Origin: Phycisphaerales bacterium AB-hyl4
GTDB taxonomy: Bacteria; Planctomycetota; Phycisphaerae; Phycisphaerales; Phycisphaeraceae
Assembly (NCBI GenBank): GCA_041821185.1
Contig: JBGUBD010000004.1
Span: 1-64,000 of the forward strand
Direction of reading: 5' to 3'
DNA length: 64,000 nt
Made by a program: the position numbers and the translations under genes. Numbering within the stretch: the first letter of the stretch is position 1; the number at the start of each line of letters is the position of its first letter. Under the pieces are notes generated by a model that worked only from the letters and a program-made list of their open reading frames with translations, had not been told where the DNA came from and made no database searches. Positions 49,041-58,010 of this stretch are shown here, piece after piece.

Positions 49041-51863
49041 TCACGCGTCGGGGGCGTCTTCAACCTGCTCGCGCAGTTGGCGAAGGATGTCGAACGCCTG
49101 CATGGGCGTGAGCTGGGTGAGGTCGACCTGCCGCAGCGCGTCGATGGCTGGGTGGTCGACATATTCGGTGAACAGCGGCAACTGATCGCGCTTCGCTGAC
49201 GAGCCGGCTTTGGTGCGGGCGGCGGGCGTGGGCGCTTTTTCGTGGTTGACTGCGAGCTGGCTGAGCAGCTCGTTGGCGCGGTTGACGACCTGTTGCGGCA
49301 GGCCGGCGATTTTGGCGACGTGGATGCCGTAGCTGCGGTCGGTCTTGCCGGGGGCGATGCGGTGGAGGAAGACGATCTGGTCCTGCCATTCGCGGACGGT
49401 GACGTTCAGGTTCGTCACGTTGTCGTACTCGTCAGCCAGCGCGGTGAGTTCGTGGTAATGCGTGGCGAAGAGGCATCGCGGGCCGATCTGCGCAAGGTGC
49501 TCCGCGAGCGCCCATGCGAGCGAGAGGCCGTCGAGGGTGGACGTGCCGCGGCCGATCTCGTCGAGGATGACGAGGCTGCGGTCGGTGGCGTGGTGGCAGA
49601 TGTTGGCGGTTTCGGTCATCTCGACCATGAACGTGGACTGGCCGGTGTGCAGTTCGTCAGACGCGCCGATGCGGGTGAAGATGCGATCGCATAGGCCGAC
49701 GGTCGCGCTGGCGGCGGGCACGAAGCTGCCGGTGTGCGCGAGCAAGGTGATCAGCGCTGCCTGGCGGATGTAGGTTGATTTGCCCGCCATGTTCGGGCCG
49801 GTGATCAGTGCAAGCGAAGCTTGCGGTTTCGAGTTTCTAGTTTCGAGTTTCGAGTTGGCGGATGCCTCTTCCGACGAGGCGGGGCTGTCATCTGAACTCG
49901 AAACTGCCGTGCCCAATGCGACATCGTTGGGCACGAATTGTTCGCCGAGCAGCTCATCGAGCACGGGGTGTCGGCCGGCGTCGACGTGCAGCACAGGCTC
50001 ATCGACAATGGTGGGCTTGACGTAGCGATGGCGTACAGCCCGGCGGGCGAAGCAGCCGAGCGCGTCGAGCTCGGCGACCAGCTCGGCGAAGCGGTGCAGG
50101 CCGACGGTCTGTTGCCGGGCGAGTTCGCATAGCTCAGCGAACAGCGCCTGCTCGCGAGAGACGCCTCGGCTTTCGGCACTGAGCACTTTCTGCTCATATT
50201 CCTTGAGTTCGGGGGTGATGAATCGCTCGGCGTTTTTGAGGGTTTGCTTGCGTGTCCAGTTGTCGGGTGCTTTGTCGCGGTTGGCGCGGGTCAGTTCGAT
50301 GTAGTAGCCGAACACTTTGTTGTAGCCGACCTTGAGGCTGGGCAGGTCGGTGGTGTCGATGAGCTCTTTTTGATAACGGGCGAGCCAGTCGTGGCTGTCG
50401 CGTTGGAGGTTGCGGTACTCGTCGAGCTGGCTGTCGTAGCCATCACGGATGAGGCCGCCGTCGCGCAGGTGGCCGGGCGGCTCTTCGACGCAGGCTTCGG
50501 TGATCTGGTTCGCAAGCGATTCGAGGGGCTCGACCAGCGAGTCGACAGGCGCGTGGTAGTGGGCGACGGTCGGCCGATCGGCGAGCATGCGTTCAAGCTG
50601 GCGGATTTGCGCCGCGCTGCGGCCGAGCGCGACGAGGTCGCGCGGCGTGGCACGGTTGACCGCCAGGCGAGCGGTGATGCGCTGCACGTCCTGCACGCCG
50701 TCGAGCGCGTCGCGTAACTCGTCAAGAAAGCGGGCGTCGTCGACGAGCGCTCCGACGACACGCTGGCGATGCTCGATCGGCTCGCGTTCGCGAAGGGGGT
50801 AGCAGAGCCAGTGTCGCAGCAGACGTTTGCCCATCGCGGTGACGCAGCTACTACCCGCTTGCAGTGTGGCGAGCAGCGAGCCGGCGACTTCGCCGCTGCG
50901 CAGTGTGCGTTCGACTTCGAGCGATCGCAACGACGTCTGGTCGATGACCATGTGGTCGTTGCGGACGAAGCGGCGCGGGGGTTGGAGGTGGGAGAGTTTC
51001 GAGTTGCTGGTTTCGAGTTTCGAGTTCGAATTGACGTCGAGGCATTGGGTTTCGAGGAGGTAGTGGACGATTGCGCCGGCGGGGGCGAGGGCGAGGTCGT
51101 CTTCCTCGAAGCCGAAGCCGGTGAGCTGGGCGACGCCGTACTGTTTGCGGAGCTGATCGACGGCTTCTTCCTGTCGCATCTGCCAGGCGGGGCGCGGGGT
51201 GAGCGAGCAGTTGAGCGTGTCGGCAAGCTGGCGGACGCGTGCGGGCGGCTCGCCGTTGGCGGTCTCGCAGTAGATGAGTTCGCGCGGGTGGACGCGTGCC
51301 AGTTCGTCGATGAGCTCATCAACGTCGAGCGTGGCGACGTGGAACGTGCCGGTGCTCAGCTCGGCCCAGGCGATGGAAGCGATTTCGGATTTGGGATTTG
51401 GGATTTCGGATTTGGCGGACGCGCGGGCGGGGCCGTGGAAGACGACGGCGGCGAGGGGGTTTTCCTGTCCTTCGTCGAGCAGGGACTCGTCGGTGATCGT
51501 GCCGGGGGTGACGACGCGGGTGACGTCGCGTTTGACGACGCTGCCGGAGGCTTTGGCTTGCGCGGCGTCTTCGACCTGCTCGCAGACGGCGACGCGGTGG
51601 CCAGCCTGGATCATACGGCGGAGGTAGCCTTCGACCGAGTGGTACGGCACGCCCGCCATGGGCACGCCTTCGGTGCGCTGGGTGAGGGTGACGCCGAGCA
51701 CTTTGTGGGCGAGCTTCGCGTCATCGTGGAACATTTCGTAAAAGTCGCCCATGCGGAAAAACAACACGCAGTGCGGGTGCTGCTGCTTGAACCGCTGGTA
51801 CTGCTGCATCGCGGGCGTCAGTGCCTTGGCTGCTTTCACGTTGTTCGGGGCCACCTGGCTCAT
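49041..51863 (-). CDS. mutS: DNA mismatch repair protein MutS
   Basis: A 940-residue mismatch-recognition ATPase, longer than the usual 850-880 residues. Domain I contains the mismatch-binding FFRMGDFYEMF (Phe and Glu of F-x-E). Walker A is ITGPNMAGKSTYIRQ (about 686-700), Walker B is SLVILDEIGRGTST and the following ATHYHEL is intact. The extra length comes mainly from three in-frame repeat insertions: about 150-161 (SEIPNPKSEI), about 278-290 (SNSKLETSNSKL) and about 648-680 (SANSKLETRNSKP), the last directly before the Walker A strand. ATG 51863 was chosen as start. All catalytic motifs remain. Confidence 0.95.
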   Translation of the reverse strand: MSQVAPNNVKAAKALTPAMQQYQRFKQQHPHCVLFFRMGDFYEMFHDDAKLAHKVLGVTLTQRTEGVPMAGVPYHSVEGYLRRMIQAGHRVAVCEQVEDAAQAKASGSVVKRDVTRVVTPGTITDESLLDEGQENPLAAVVFHGPARASAKSEIPNPKSEIASIAWAELSTGTFHVATLDVDELIDELARVHPRELIYCETANGEPPARVRQLADTLNCSLTPRPAWQMRQEEAVDQLRKQYGVAQLTGFGFEEDDLALAPAGAIVHYLLETQCLDVNSNSKLETSNSKLSHLQPPRRFVRNDHMVIDQTSLRSLEVERTLRSGEVAGSLLATLQAGSSCVTAMGKRLLRHWLCYPLREREPIEHRQRVVGALVDDARFLDELRDALDGVQDVQRITARLAVNRATPRDLVALGRSAAQIRQLERMLADRPTVAHYHAPVDSLVEPLESLANQITEACVEEPPGHLRDGGLIRDGYDSQLDEYRNLQRDSHDWLARYQKELIDTTDLPSLKVGYNKVFGYYIELTRANRDKAPDNWTRKQTLKNAERFITPELKEYEQKVLSAESRGVSREQALFAELCELARQQTVGLHRFAELVAELDALGCFARRAVRHRYVKPTIVDEPVLHVDAGRHPVLDELLGEQFVPNDVALGTAVSSSDDSPASSEEASANSKLETRNSKPQASLALITGPNMAGKSTYIRQAALITLLAHTGSFVPAASATVGLCDRIFTRIGASDELHTGQSTFMVEMTETANICHHATDRSLVILDEIGRGTSTLDGLSLAWALAEHLAQIGPRCLFATHYHELTALADEYDNVTNLNVTVREWQDQIVFLHRIAPGKTDRSYGIHVAKIAGLPQQVVNRANELLSQLAVNHEKAPTPAARTKAGSSAKRDQLPLFTEYVDHPAIDALRQVDLTQLTPMQAFDILRQLREQVEDAPDA
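49825..49905. repeat. In-frame TTTCGAG hairpin in mutS, before Walker A
   Basis: TTTCGAG/TTTCTAG units (49825-49856) and the opposite arm GAACTCGAAACTG (49894-49905) flank a central part. In the mutS frame it encodes about 27-33 residues just upstream of the P-loop strand. Confidence 0.75.
50996..51031. repeat. In-frame TTTCGAG repeat in mutS, second site
   Basis: Five units of TTTCGAG/TTTCGAGTTGC type are read in frame as SNSKLETSNSKL in the linker between the connector and core domains. Confidence 0.75.
51381..51415. repeat. In-frame GGATTTC repeat in mutS, third site
   Basis: Five units of GGATTTC/GGATTTG are read in frame as AKSEIPNPKSEIAS within the connector domain, between VVFHGPARAS and IAWAELSTGTF. 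Confidence 0.75.
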
Positions 51864-51999
51864 AGCCAAGCAATTTACCGCTTCGCGTGGTCTACGGCGA
51901 ATCACCGGCGTTGTCGCTCGGCTCGCGTTTGACCGAACACCTGCTGGGCACGCACAATGGCGGTTTCTTCGGCCCGGCTGTGAATATGATGGGACTGCC

Positions 52000-53304
52000 A
52001 TGATTGCATTGAACGCGCGGTTTTGCCGACTTGTCGTGATGGTCGGCTTGCTCGGCATGCTCGTCGGCCTGCCGACGAAGGCGCTGATGGCGGCGGAGGG
52101 GGCGCGTGCGACGGTGGTGTGGATCAGCATCGACGGCATTCGGCCGGACTACGTCGACCGGGCCGACACGCCCACGCTCGACCGGCTGATGGCGGCGGGC
52201 GCTCACACCCGCCAACTCGTGCCCGTGTTTCCGTCGGTGACGTTTGCCAGCCATATCTCGCAGGCGACGGGCGTGAAGGTGCGCGATCATGGCGTGCCGG
52301 GCAACGCGTTTTACGACAGCGATCGGCAGCGCGTGTACCGCTATCCGCCGTTTGCCAACCTGCTGCGGGCGGAGCCGATCTGGTTCACCGCGACCCGGCA
52401 AGGCGTACGCACGGCAGTACTCGATTGGCCGATGGCGCACTGGCAGGAAAACGCGCGCATGCAGACGGCGCATCACAAGCAGCGCTTCGACGGCCGGCTT
52501 AGCGACCGCGAGCGGCTCGAAGAGCTTGTCGAAACGTGGCGGGGTGACGAACACGAGCAGCCGTTGCACCTGCTGATGACATGGATCGGCGACCCGGACC
52601 GCGCCGGCCACCGCCACGGCCCCGACGCGCCGGAAGTCGCAGACGCCTTCGCCGAGACCGACGCCCTGCTGAGCTGGTTTGTCGACGCCATTGAAAAACA
52701 GTGGCAGGCCACCGCGAACGACGGCGACGCGCTCTACCTGATCATCAGCACCGACCACGGCATGAGCCCGGTGCACACGCTCGTCCACCCCTACCGGCTC
52801 GTCGGCATCAGCCGTGACCGCGAAGACATCACCGTCGTCACCACAGGCAATGTCGGGCATATTCACCTCGACCAGCTCGAAGACGAGGGCGAACGGCGGG
52901 CGATCATCGCCGCTGCACTGGCTGCGGGCGACGAGCACGATTTCGTCCGCGTCTGGCAGCGCGACGACCTGCCCGACCGCTGGCAGTACAACCACCCGAC
53001 CCGCACGGGCGACGTGGTGATGGTGCTCGACACGGGCTACACCTTTTCCGTCCGCCCGGCCGAGGTGACCGCCGACGTAGCCGACTTCGGCGGGCCGCTG
53101 GGCATGCATGGCTACGACCCGGGCGAAGACCCGAACATGCTCGGCTATGCGCTGTTTCACCGCTGGCCCCTGCCGTTAGGCGGGCATGAAATCGAGCAGG
53201 TGCATTCGCTGCAACTGCACCCGACGGTCGCCCGGCTGCTGGGCATCGAGCCCGCGGCGGGCGCTGGCGCCGAGCCGATCGAGCTGGCGTTGCCGGGCGA
53301 GTGA
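52000..53304 (+). CDS. Exported alkaline phosphatase / nucleotide pyrophosphatase family protein
   Basis: A 434-residue protein with a signal peptide (LVVMVGLLGMLVGLPTKALMAA). The type I phosphodiesterase/nucleotide pyrophosphatase fold is shown by VVWISIDGIRPDYVDRADTPTL, containing the first metal Asp, then PVFPSVTFASHISQATG with the catalytic Thr/Ser region, DPDRAGHRHGPDAPEV, IISTDHGMSPV with the Asp-His metal pair, and MHGYDPGEDPNMLGYAL. All expected metal ligands are present. It would release phosphate or nucleotide in the periplasm. TATGAT lies nine bases before the ATG. Confidence 0.85.
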   Translation: MIALNARFCRLVVMVGLLGMLVGLPTKALMAAEGARATVVWISIDGIRPDYVDRADTPTLDRLMAAGAHTRQLVPVFPSVTFASHISQATGVKVRDHGVPGNAFYDSDRQRVYRYPPFANLLRAEPIWFTATRQGVRTAVLDWPMAHWQENARMQTAHHKQRFDGRLSDRERLEELVETWRGDEHEQPLHLLMTWIGDPDRAGHRHGPDAPEVADAFAETDALLSWFVDAIEKQWQATANDGDALYLIISTDHGMSPVHTLVHPYRLVGISRDREDITVVTTGNVGHIHLDQLEDEGERRAIIAAALAAGDEHDFVRVWQRDDLPDRWQYNHPTRTGDVVMVLDTGYTFSVRPAEVTADVADFGGPLGMHGYDPGEDPNMLGYALFHRWPLPLGGHEIEQVHSLQLHPTVARLLGIEPAAGAGAEPIELALPGE

Positions 53305-53469
53305 AAAATAATTTTCATCATCGCCTTCGAGCTATTGGTTGCCACGCCTGCGAGCGGTAAGCTTTAAGCAGGCAGATGCACGGGCCCTGGTCGGCCGGTT
53401 GTTTTCCCGCCTTTCGCCGACGCCAGGCCCGGGCTGGCTACACGCACCCCTTTACAAGGAACCCTGGCC

Positions 53470-53925
53470 GTGACGACGCTTAATCAATCCGCGGTGGTGT
53501 ATCGTGCGCATTCGGAAGGCGAGACGCATCCAGTGATGGGCGACCCAATGCGGTTCATCATGACCGCCAGCGACACCGGCGGCGCGTATGCAATCGCCGA
53601 GTCGCAGACCAAGCCCGGCAGCGGTGCTCCGCCACACATTCACCACAATGAGGAAGAGTGCATGTACGTGCTCGACGGCGCGTACGAGTTCACGGTGGAC
53701 GGCAAGGCGTACCAACTCAAGCAAGGTGACTACATTCACATTCCGCGCGGCGCGGTGCGGTCGTTTACCAACACGGCCGACTCGGAGTCGCGGGTGTTGA
53801 TCATGCACAGCCCCGGCTCGGCGGCGGGCTTTTACGTTGAGATGGGCAAGCTGCCGTTCCCGCCCCAGATCGAGGCGATCGCGGAAATCGGGCATCGGTA
53901 TAACATCGAAATCGTCGCGGGGTAA
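53470..53925 (+). CDS. Cupin domain protein
   Basis: A 151-residue single cupin. Motif 1 is PHIHHNEEECMYVLDGAYEF, with His-His-Glu positions, and motif 2 is YIHIPRGAVRSFTN, with a final His replaced by Arg/Ser. It may bind a metal or small ligand; no substrate is implied. The start is GTG with AAGGAA nine bases upstream. A gap of 165 bases to the previous gene has no feature I can identify. Confidence 0.8.
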   Translation: MTTLNQSAVVYRAHSEGETHPVMGDPMRFIMTASDTGGAYAIAESQTKPGSGAPPHIHHNEEECMYVLDGAYEFTVDGKAYQLKQGDYIHIPRGAVRSFTNTADSESRVLIMHSPGSAAGFYVEMGKLPFPPQIEAIAEIGHRYNIEIVAG

Positions 53926-53999
53926 ACACAGCGCCGCGCGTCACGCGATCGCGATTGCGATCGTTGAACGAGCATGGCAACGTCGAACGCTCACGGCCG

Positions 54000-56363
54000 T
54001 CAGGCGGTGGATTTCGACGCGTCGGCGGTTGATTTGCTCTCGGTCTTTTCGGAGCGCAGCTTGCGGTCCGCGCCGCCCGACTCCGGTTCGAATATCTGCT
54101 CGTACTGGCTGAGTAGCGAGAGCAGCCAGGCGAGGGTGGCCTGCGCGGACTGGTTTTCGTGTACGCCGTGGGCGAGCAGCGCGTCGTGGCAGCCGCCGGT
54201 GGTGTGGTCATACAGCGGTACGCGCAGGTCGTTGTCGCCGAGGAACCAGCTGAGGCAGCGGTTGGCGCGGTCGAGCCAGTGTTGTTCGTCGGTGACGCGG
54301 AACGCTTCGAGGCAGGCGTCGAGGGTGACGTAGGCTTCGATGGGCTGCTGTGCGAAGCGTGCTTTGCTGCCGCCGCGTGGGAAGTAGCCTTCCGTGCCGA
54401 CGGGGGCGAACTGGTCGTCGGACTCGGCATGCACATGCCAGAGCCAGTCGAGGCTGCGCAGCGCGGTCTGGATCATTTCATCGTTGAACATCCATCGGCC
54501 GGACAGCAGCAGCGCGTGGGGCAGGCGGGCGGCGGTGTAGGTGACGCTATTGGTGGGCCAGACCCAGTCGTCGCCGACGTTGGTTTTGAAGCAGTCGAGC
54601 ATTCGCTCAGCCAGTCGTTCGCGGAGGCGACGCGCGTGCGTGTCGCCGCTGAAACGACGAAGGTAGGCGTGGATGCCGATCAGTCCGTCGGCCCAGGCGA
54701 GCGGATGCTTGAACGTATCACAGGCGTCGAGCCCGCGCTGGAACAGGTTGGCCGCGAGCGTCATATGCCCGCGGGCCTCACAGCGGGCGACTGTTTCGCC
54801 CAGCGCCCAGATCGTGCGAGCGTGTACGTCTTCGGATTGTTCGTCGTCGCCATGCCAGGTTCGGTCGAAGCGCATGACCGCGCGGAATCGGCCGGTGCGG
54901 GAATCGAGTGCGTGATCTAGAAAACTCAGGCAGCGGACGATGAGTTTGTCGAGGCTTGTCCCGGCGGTGTATCGCACGTGATCCTGCGCAAGCAGGAGCG
55001 TGACCAGCGCGCGAGCGTTGTCGTCCGTGGCGTAGCCGGCGTGCCGGTCGGGAACGGTGAACTTCGCCTGGCGGAACACGCCAACGTCGTCGGTGAGGGT
55101 GAACAGGTGGTCGAGCTTGATTTCGCTGAGCTCGTTCTGGCCGTCGTTGCGCAGCTTGCGCGGCAGCGCCGAGGCGGGGCGCGGGTGCTTTCGCTGCTCG
55201 TCGCGCACCTGCGTGAACAGGTCCAGGTACTGGCCCGCCACTTCCGACCAGCGCATCTGCCGGGTGTACTGATAGGCACGCTTGCGCATCGCGTGGCGTT
55301 CGGTCTCGTTGTCGAACAGACGGGTGACCGCCTCGGCGAGCGCTTGCGTATCTTTGAACGGGACGAGGATGCCGCGATCGTCGGCGAGCATCTCCTGTGC
55401 ATACCAGTACGGCGTTGAAACGGTCGCTTTGCCCGTGCCCAACGCGTACGCGAGCGTGCCGGAGGTGATCTGCGCTTCGTTCAAGTAAGGCGTCACATAC
55501 ACGTCCGCAGCGCCGAGAAACTCCAGCAACTCGTCAAGCTCGACGAACTTGTTGACGAACTCGATGTGGTCCTGCACGCCGAGTTCGCGTGCCCGCTGCT
55601 TCAGGCCGAGGCGGTAATCTTCACCGCTGTTCGCCATCACGCCCGGATGCGTCGCGCCGAGCACGATGTAGACCAGGTCGGGGTGTTGTTTGACGATGTG
55701 AGGCAGGGCCTCGACCATGTTTTCGATGCCCTTGTTCGGGCTCAGCAGGCCGAAGGTGAGCACGACCTTTCGGCCTTCGACGCCGAACTGGTCTTTGAAG
55801 TAGTTCGGGTCAACGAAGGGCACGTCGGGGATGCCGTGGTGGATGAGCTGGATTTTCTCTCGCGGAATCTTGTAGATATCGGTGAGAAATTCGTAAGCGC
55901 GGTCGGCCATGACCACCAGGCGGTTGGAGGCGTCGGCAAGCTGGTTGAGCACTTCGCGCTGGTTGTCGTCGGGGTCTTTGAGGACGGTGTGCAGCGTGGT
56001 GACGACGGGCATGCGCAGGCGGCGGAGCAGTTCGAGGATGTATCGCCCCGCCGAGCCGCCGAACAGGCCATACTCATGCTGGAGCGAGACGACGTTGATG
56101 TTGGACATGTTCAGGTAGTCGGCGGCGAGGCGGTACTCGCCCAGGCGGTTCTGGTTGATTTCAAACCAGACGCGTGGGGGGTAGCGATAGCCCTCTGGCC
56201 GATCGTTCATGGCCACGGTCCATGTATTCAGATGTGGCGCGGTGGCGGCGAGGGCCTCGGCGAGATCTGAGCTGAATGTACCGATACCGCAACGCCTGGG
56301 GACGTAACTTCCGATAAGTGCAGCGGCTTGCAAAGATGCCCACGGACGGTCTGAACTTGTCAT
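54000..56363 (-). CDS. GT4 glycosyltransferase fused to an alpha/alpha-barrel-like domain
   Basis: A 787-residue two-domain protein. Residues 1 to about 400 are a GT-B fold of the GT4 family, with ALIGSYVPRRCGIGTFSSDL, SLQHEYGLFGG, VVLTFGLLSPNKGIENMV and AQITSGTLAYALGTGK, and a PYWYAQEML donor-site region. Residues about 430-760 are helical, with repeated Trp/His-containing pairs (YATDDNARALV, HPLAWADGLIGIHAYL), and resemble a six-hairpin barrel, perhaps a glycosidase-like or substrate-binding module. The last residues are Lys/Ser-rich. AGAGG precedes the ATG. It lies next to the dTDP-sugar genes, so a surface polysaccharide role is likely. Confidence 0.82.
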   Translation of the reverse strand: MTSSDRPWASLQAAALIGSYVPRRCGIGTFSSDLAEALAATAPHLNTWTVAMNDRPEGYRYPPRVWFEINQNRLGEYRLAADYLNMSNINVVSLQHEYGLFGGSAGRYILELLRRLRMPVVTTLHTVLKDPDDNQREVLNQLADASNRLVVMADRAYEFLTDIYKIPREKIQLIHHGIPDVPFVDPNYFKDQFGVEGRKVVLTFGLLSPNKGIENMVEALPHIVKQHPDLVYIVLGATHPGVMANSGEDYRLGLKQRARELGVQDHIEFVNKFVELDELLEFLGAADVYVTPYLNEAQITSGTLAYALGTGKATVSTPYWYAQEMLADDRGILVPFKDTQALAEAVTRLFDNETERHAMRKRAYQYTRQMRWSEVAGQYLDLFTQVRDEQRKHPRPASALPRKLRNDGQNELSEIKLDHLFTLTDDVGVFRQAKFTVPDRHAGYATDDNARALVTLLLAQDHVRYTAGTSLDKLIVRCLSFLDHALDSRTGRFRAVMRFDRTWHGDDEQSEDVHARTIWALGETVARCEARGHMTLAANLFQRGLDACDTFKHPLAWADGLIGIHAYLRRFSGDTHARRLRERLAERMLDCFKTNVGDDWVWPTNSVTYTAARLPHALLLSGRWMFNDEMIQTALRSLDWLWHVHAESDDQFAPVGTEGYFPRGGSKARFAQQPIEAYVTLDACLEAFRVTDEQHWLDRANRCLSWFLGDNDLRVPLYDHTTGGCHDALLAHGVHENQSAQATLAWLLSLLSQYEQIFEPESGGADRKLRSEKTESKSTADASKSTA

Positions 56364-56385
56364 AATTCCTCTGGCCCTCGTGTAA

Positions 56386-56391
56386 ACTATA
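56386..56391 (-). promoter_or_regulatory. -10-like hexamer TATAGT before the GT4 fusion gene
   Basis: TATAGT on the minus strand, 22 bases before ATG 56363, with AGAGG between it and the start. The rest of the 282-base gap to rfbA shows no clear feature. Confidence 0.35.
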
Positions 56392-56645
56392 GCACAGTCG
56401 CCTCGACGGCGGCTGGGCGGCAGCAAGCCCCCGGGCCTTGCGGTAATGCCCACGGCTTCGGGTGCCGATATGCTAAAGGATAGGCGCGCTGGGACCAATG
56501 ATTTTGCTCCGGGGGCGCCTTTTCACTCGAATCGGCCGGGCGGCGATGCTAGCCTGTGGCCGAGCGGCGATTTGAGACGTCCAGAGGGCGTCTGACAGCC
56601 GTACATACTATTCCGCCCCAAACCTTGCTCAGGGAGACGTCCAAT

Positions 56646-57404
56646 ATGAAGGGAATCATTCTTGCCGGTGGCCTTGGCTCGCGACTGCGGCCGCTGACGC
56701 TGGTCACCAACAAGCATCTGCTGCCGGTCTACGATCGGCCGATGATTTACTACCCCATCCAATGCCTGCTCAACGCCGGGATCAACGAGATCCTCATCGT
56801 CACCGGCGGCGAGCACGCGGGCGATTTCCTCAAGCTGCTGAAAAACGGCAAGCAGTTGGGCGTCAAGCACCTGGAGTACGCGTACCAGGAAGGCGAAGGC
56901 GGCATCGCGGACGCGCTGCAACTGGCGGAGGAGTTCGCCGACGGGGAGAAGGTCTGTGTCATCCTCGGCGACAACATCATTGAAGGCAATATCAAAAAGG
57001 CGGCTGGCGATTTCTTCACTCAGCCCACCGGCGCGAAGCTGCTGCTGAAGGAAGTCGACGACCCCGAACGCTTCGGCGTGGCGGAGGTCGATGACAAGGG
57101 AGCGGTGACCAACATTGTCGAAAAGCCTAAGAAGCCCAAGAGCAATCTTGCGGTGACGGGCATTTATTTTTACGACGCGGACGTTTATGACATCTGCCGA
57201 ACGCTCGAACCTTCCAACCGAGGCGAGCTGGAGATCACGGACGTGAACAACGCGTACCTGAAGCGCGGCGACCTGTCGCACGAAGTGCTCGACGGCTGGT
57301 GGACAGACGCGGGCACTTTCGAGAGCCTGTACCGTGCGAGCGTGCTCGTGCGTGACGCGGGTGTGAACAAGGCGAAGCTGGCCGAGACCGCCGAGGCGAA
57401 GTGA
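56646..57404 (+). CDS. rfbA: Glucose-1-phosphate thymidylyltransferase family protein
   Basis: A 252-residue nucleotidyltransferase that makes dTDP-glucose. The N-terminal signature is KGIILAGGLGSRLRPLTLVTNK, then LLPVYDRPMIYYPIQCLLNAG, VCVILGDNIIEG, VEKPKKPKSNLAVTGIYFYD and LDGWWTDAGTFESLYRAS. It is shorter than typical RfbA (about 290), matching the shorter subfamily. GGGAG lies about nine bases before the ATG. It overlaps the next gene (GTGA) and starts the rfb operon. Confidence 0.92.
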   Translation: MKGIILAGGLGSRLRPLTLVTNKHLLPVYDRPMIYYPIQCLLNAGINEILIVTGGEHAGDFLKLLKNGKQLGVKHLEYAYQEGEGGIADALQLAEEFADGEKVCVILGDNIIEGNIKKAAGDFFTQPTGAKLLLKEVDDPERFGVAEVDDKGAVTNIVEKPKKPKSNLAVTGIYFYDADVYDICRTLEPSNRGELEITDVNNAYLKRGDLSHEVLDGWWTDAGTFESLYRASVLVRDAGVNKAKLAETAEAK

Positions 57405-57955
57405 AACGACATTCGCTTTGTGAACGACTGATTAGAAGACCTGATTCGAGGAACCTGATTTTGCCGCTACGCAGCCCACGCAACCACACTGGCCCGCTCG
57501 CCGACGCGTTTGAACTTGCGCAGAAGGAGCACGAGCCGATCTTCGTGCCCGCGAATATCTTCGCGGACGATCGCGGGTGGTCGATCATGAACCAGATGCA
57601 GGGCGTCATGCAGCCCGGCGGCCAGGTGAACTATTCGGTCATGTACCCCGGTGTGATCAAGGCGTGGCATCGGCATCACAAGCAGACGGACTTCTGGCTC
57701 TGCCTCGATGGGATGCTCAAGGTCGGCGTGCACCGGGAAGCGGACGGAACGTCGTGGCAGGCAGTTATCGGCGAGCGACGCCCCGGTGTGCTCGTCATCC
57801 CGCCGCCGCTGTGGCATGGCGGCGCGACGGTGGGGCCGAAGTCGGCGGGGCTGCTTTATTATGTGACGCATCAGTACGACCCGGCGGCGCCCGACGAGGA
57901 CCGCCGCGCTTACGACTCGATCGCTGATTTCCCCTGGACGGTCGAGCATAAGTAA
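57401..57955 (+). CDS. dTDP-4-dehydrorhamnose 3,5-epimerase-related cupin protein
   Basis: A 184-residue protein of the RmlC-like cupin group, from a GTG overlapping the rfbA stop. The fold region is IFADDRGWSIMNQMQ, VIKAWHRHHKQTDFWLCLDG and VLVIPPPLWHGGATVG. The paired His residues and late PPxxWHG are typical, but the active-site pattern is closer to the epimerase-like proteins than to standard RfbC, so the exact reaction is uncertain. The N-terminal 30 residues are unusual and the true start could be later. Confidence 0.75.
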   Translation: MKRHSLCERLIRRPDSRNLILPLRSPRNHTGPLADAFELAQKEHEPIFVPANIFADDRGWSIMNQMQGVMQPGGQVNYSVMYPGVIKAWHRHHKQTDFWLCLDGMLKVGVHREADGTSWQAVIGERRPGVLVIPPPLWHGGATVGPKSAGLLYYVTHQYDPAAPDEDRRAYDSIADFPWTVEHK

Positions 57956-58010
57956 GGCCGACGCCGACCCGGCTTGCGGGCCGAGTTGAAGCGCAGCGCA
58001 AGTCCGGACC

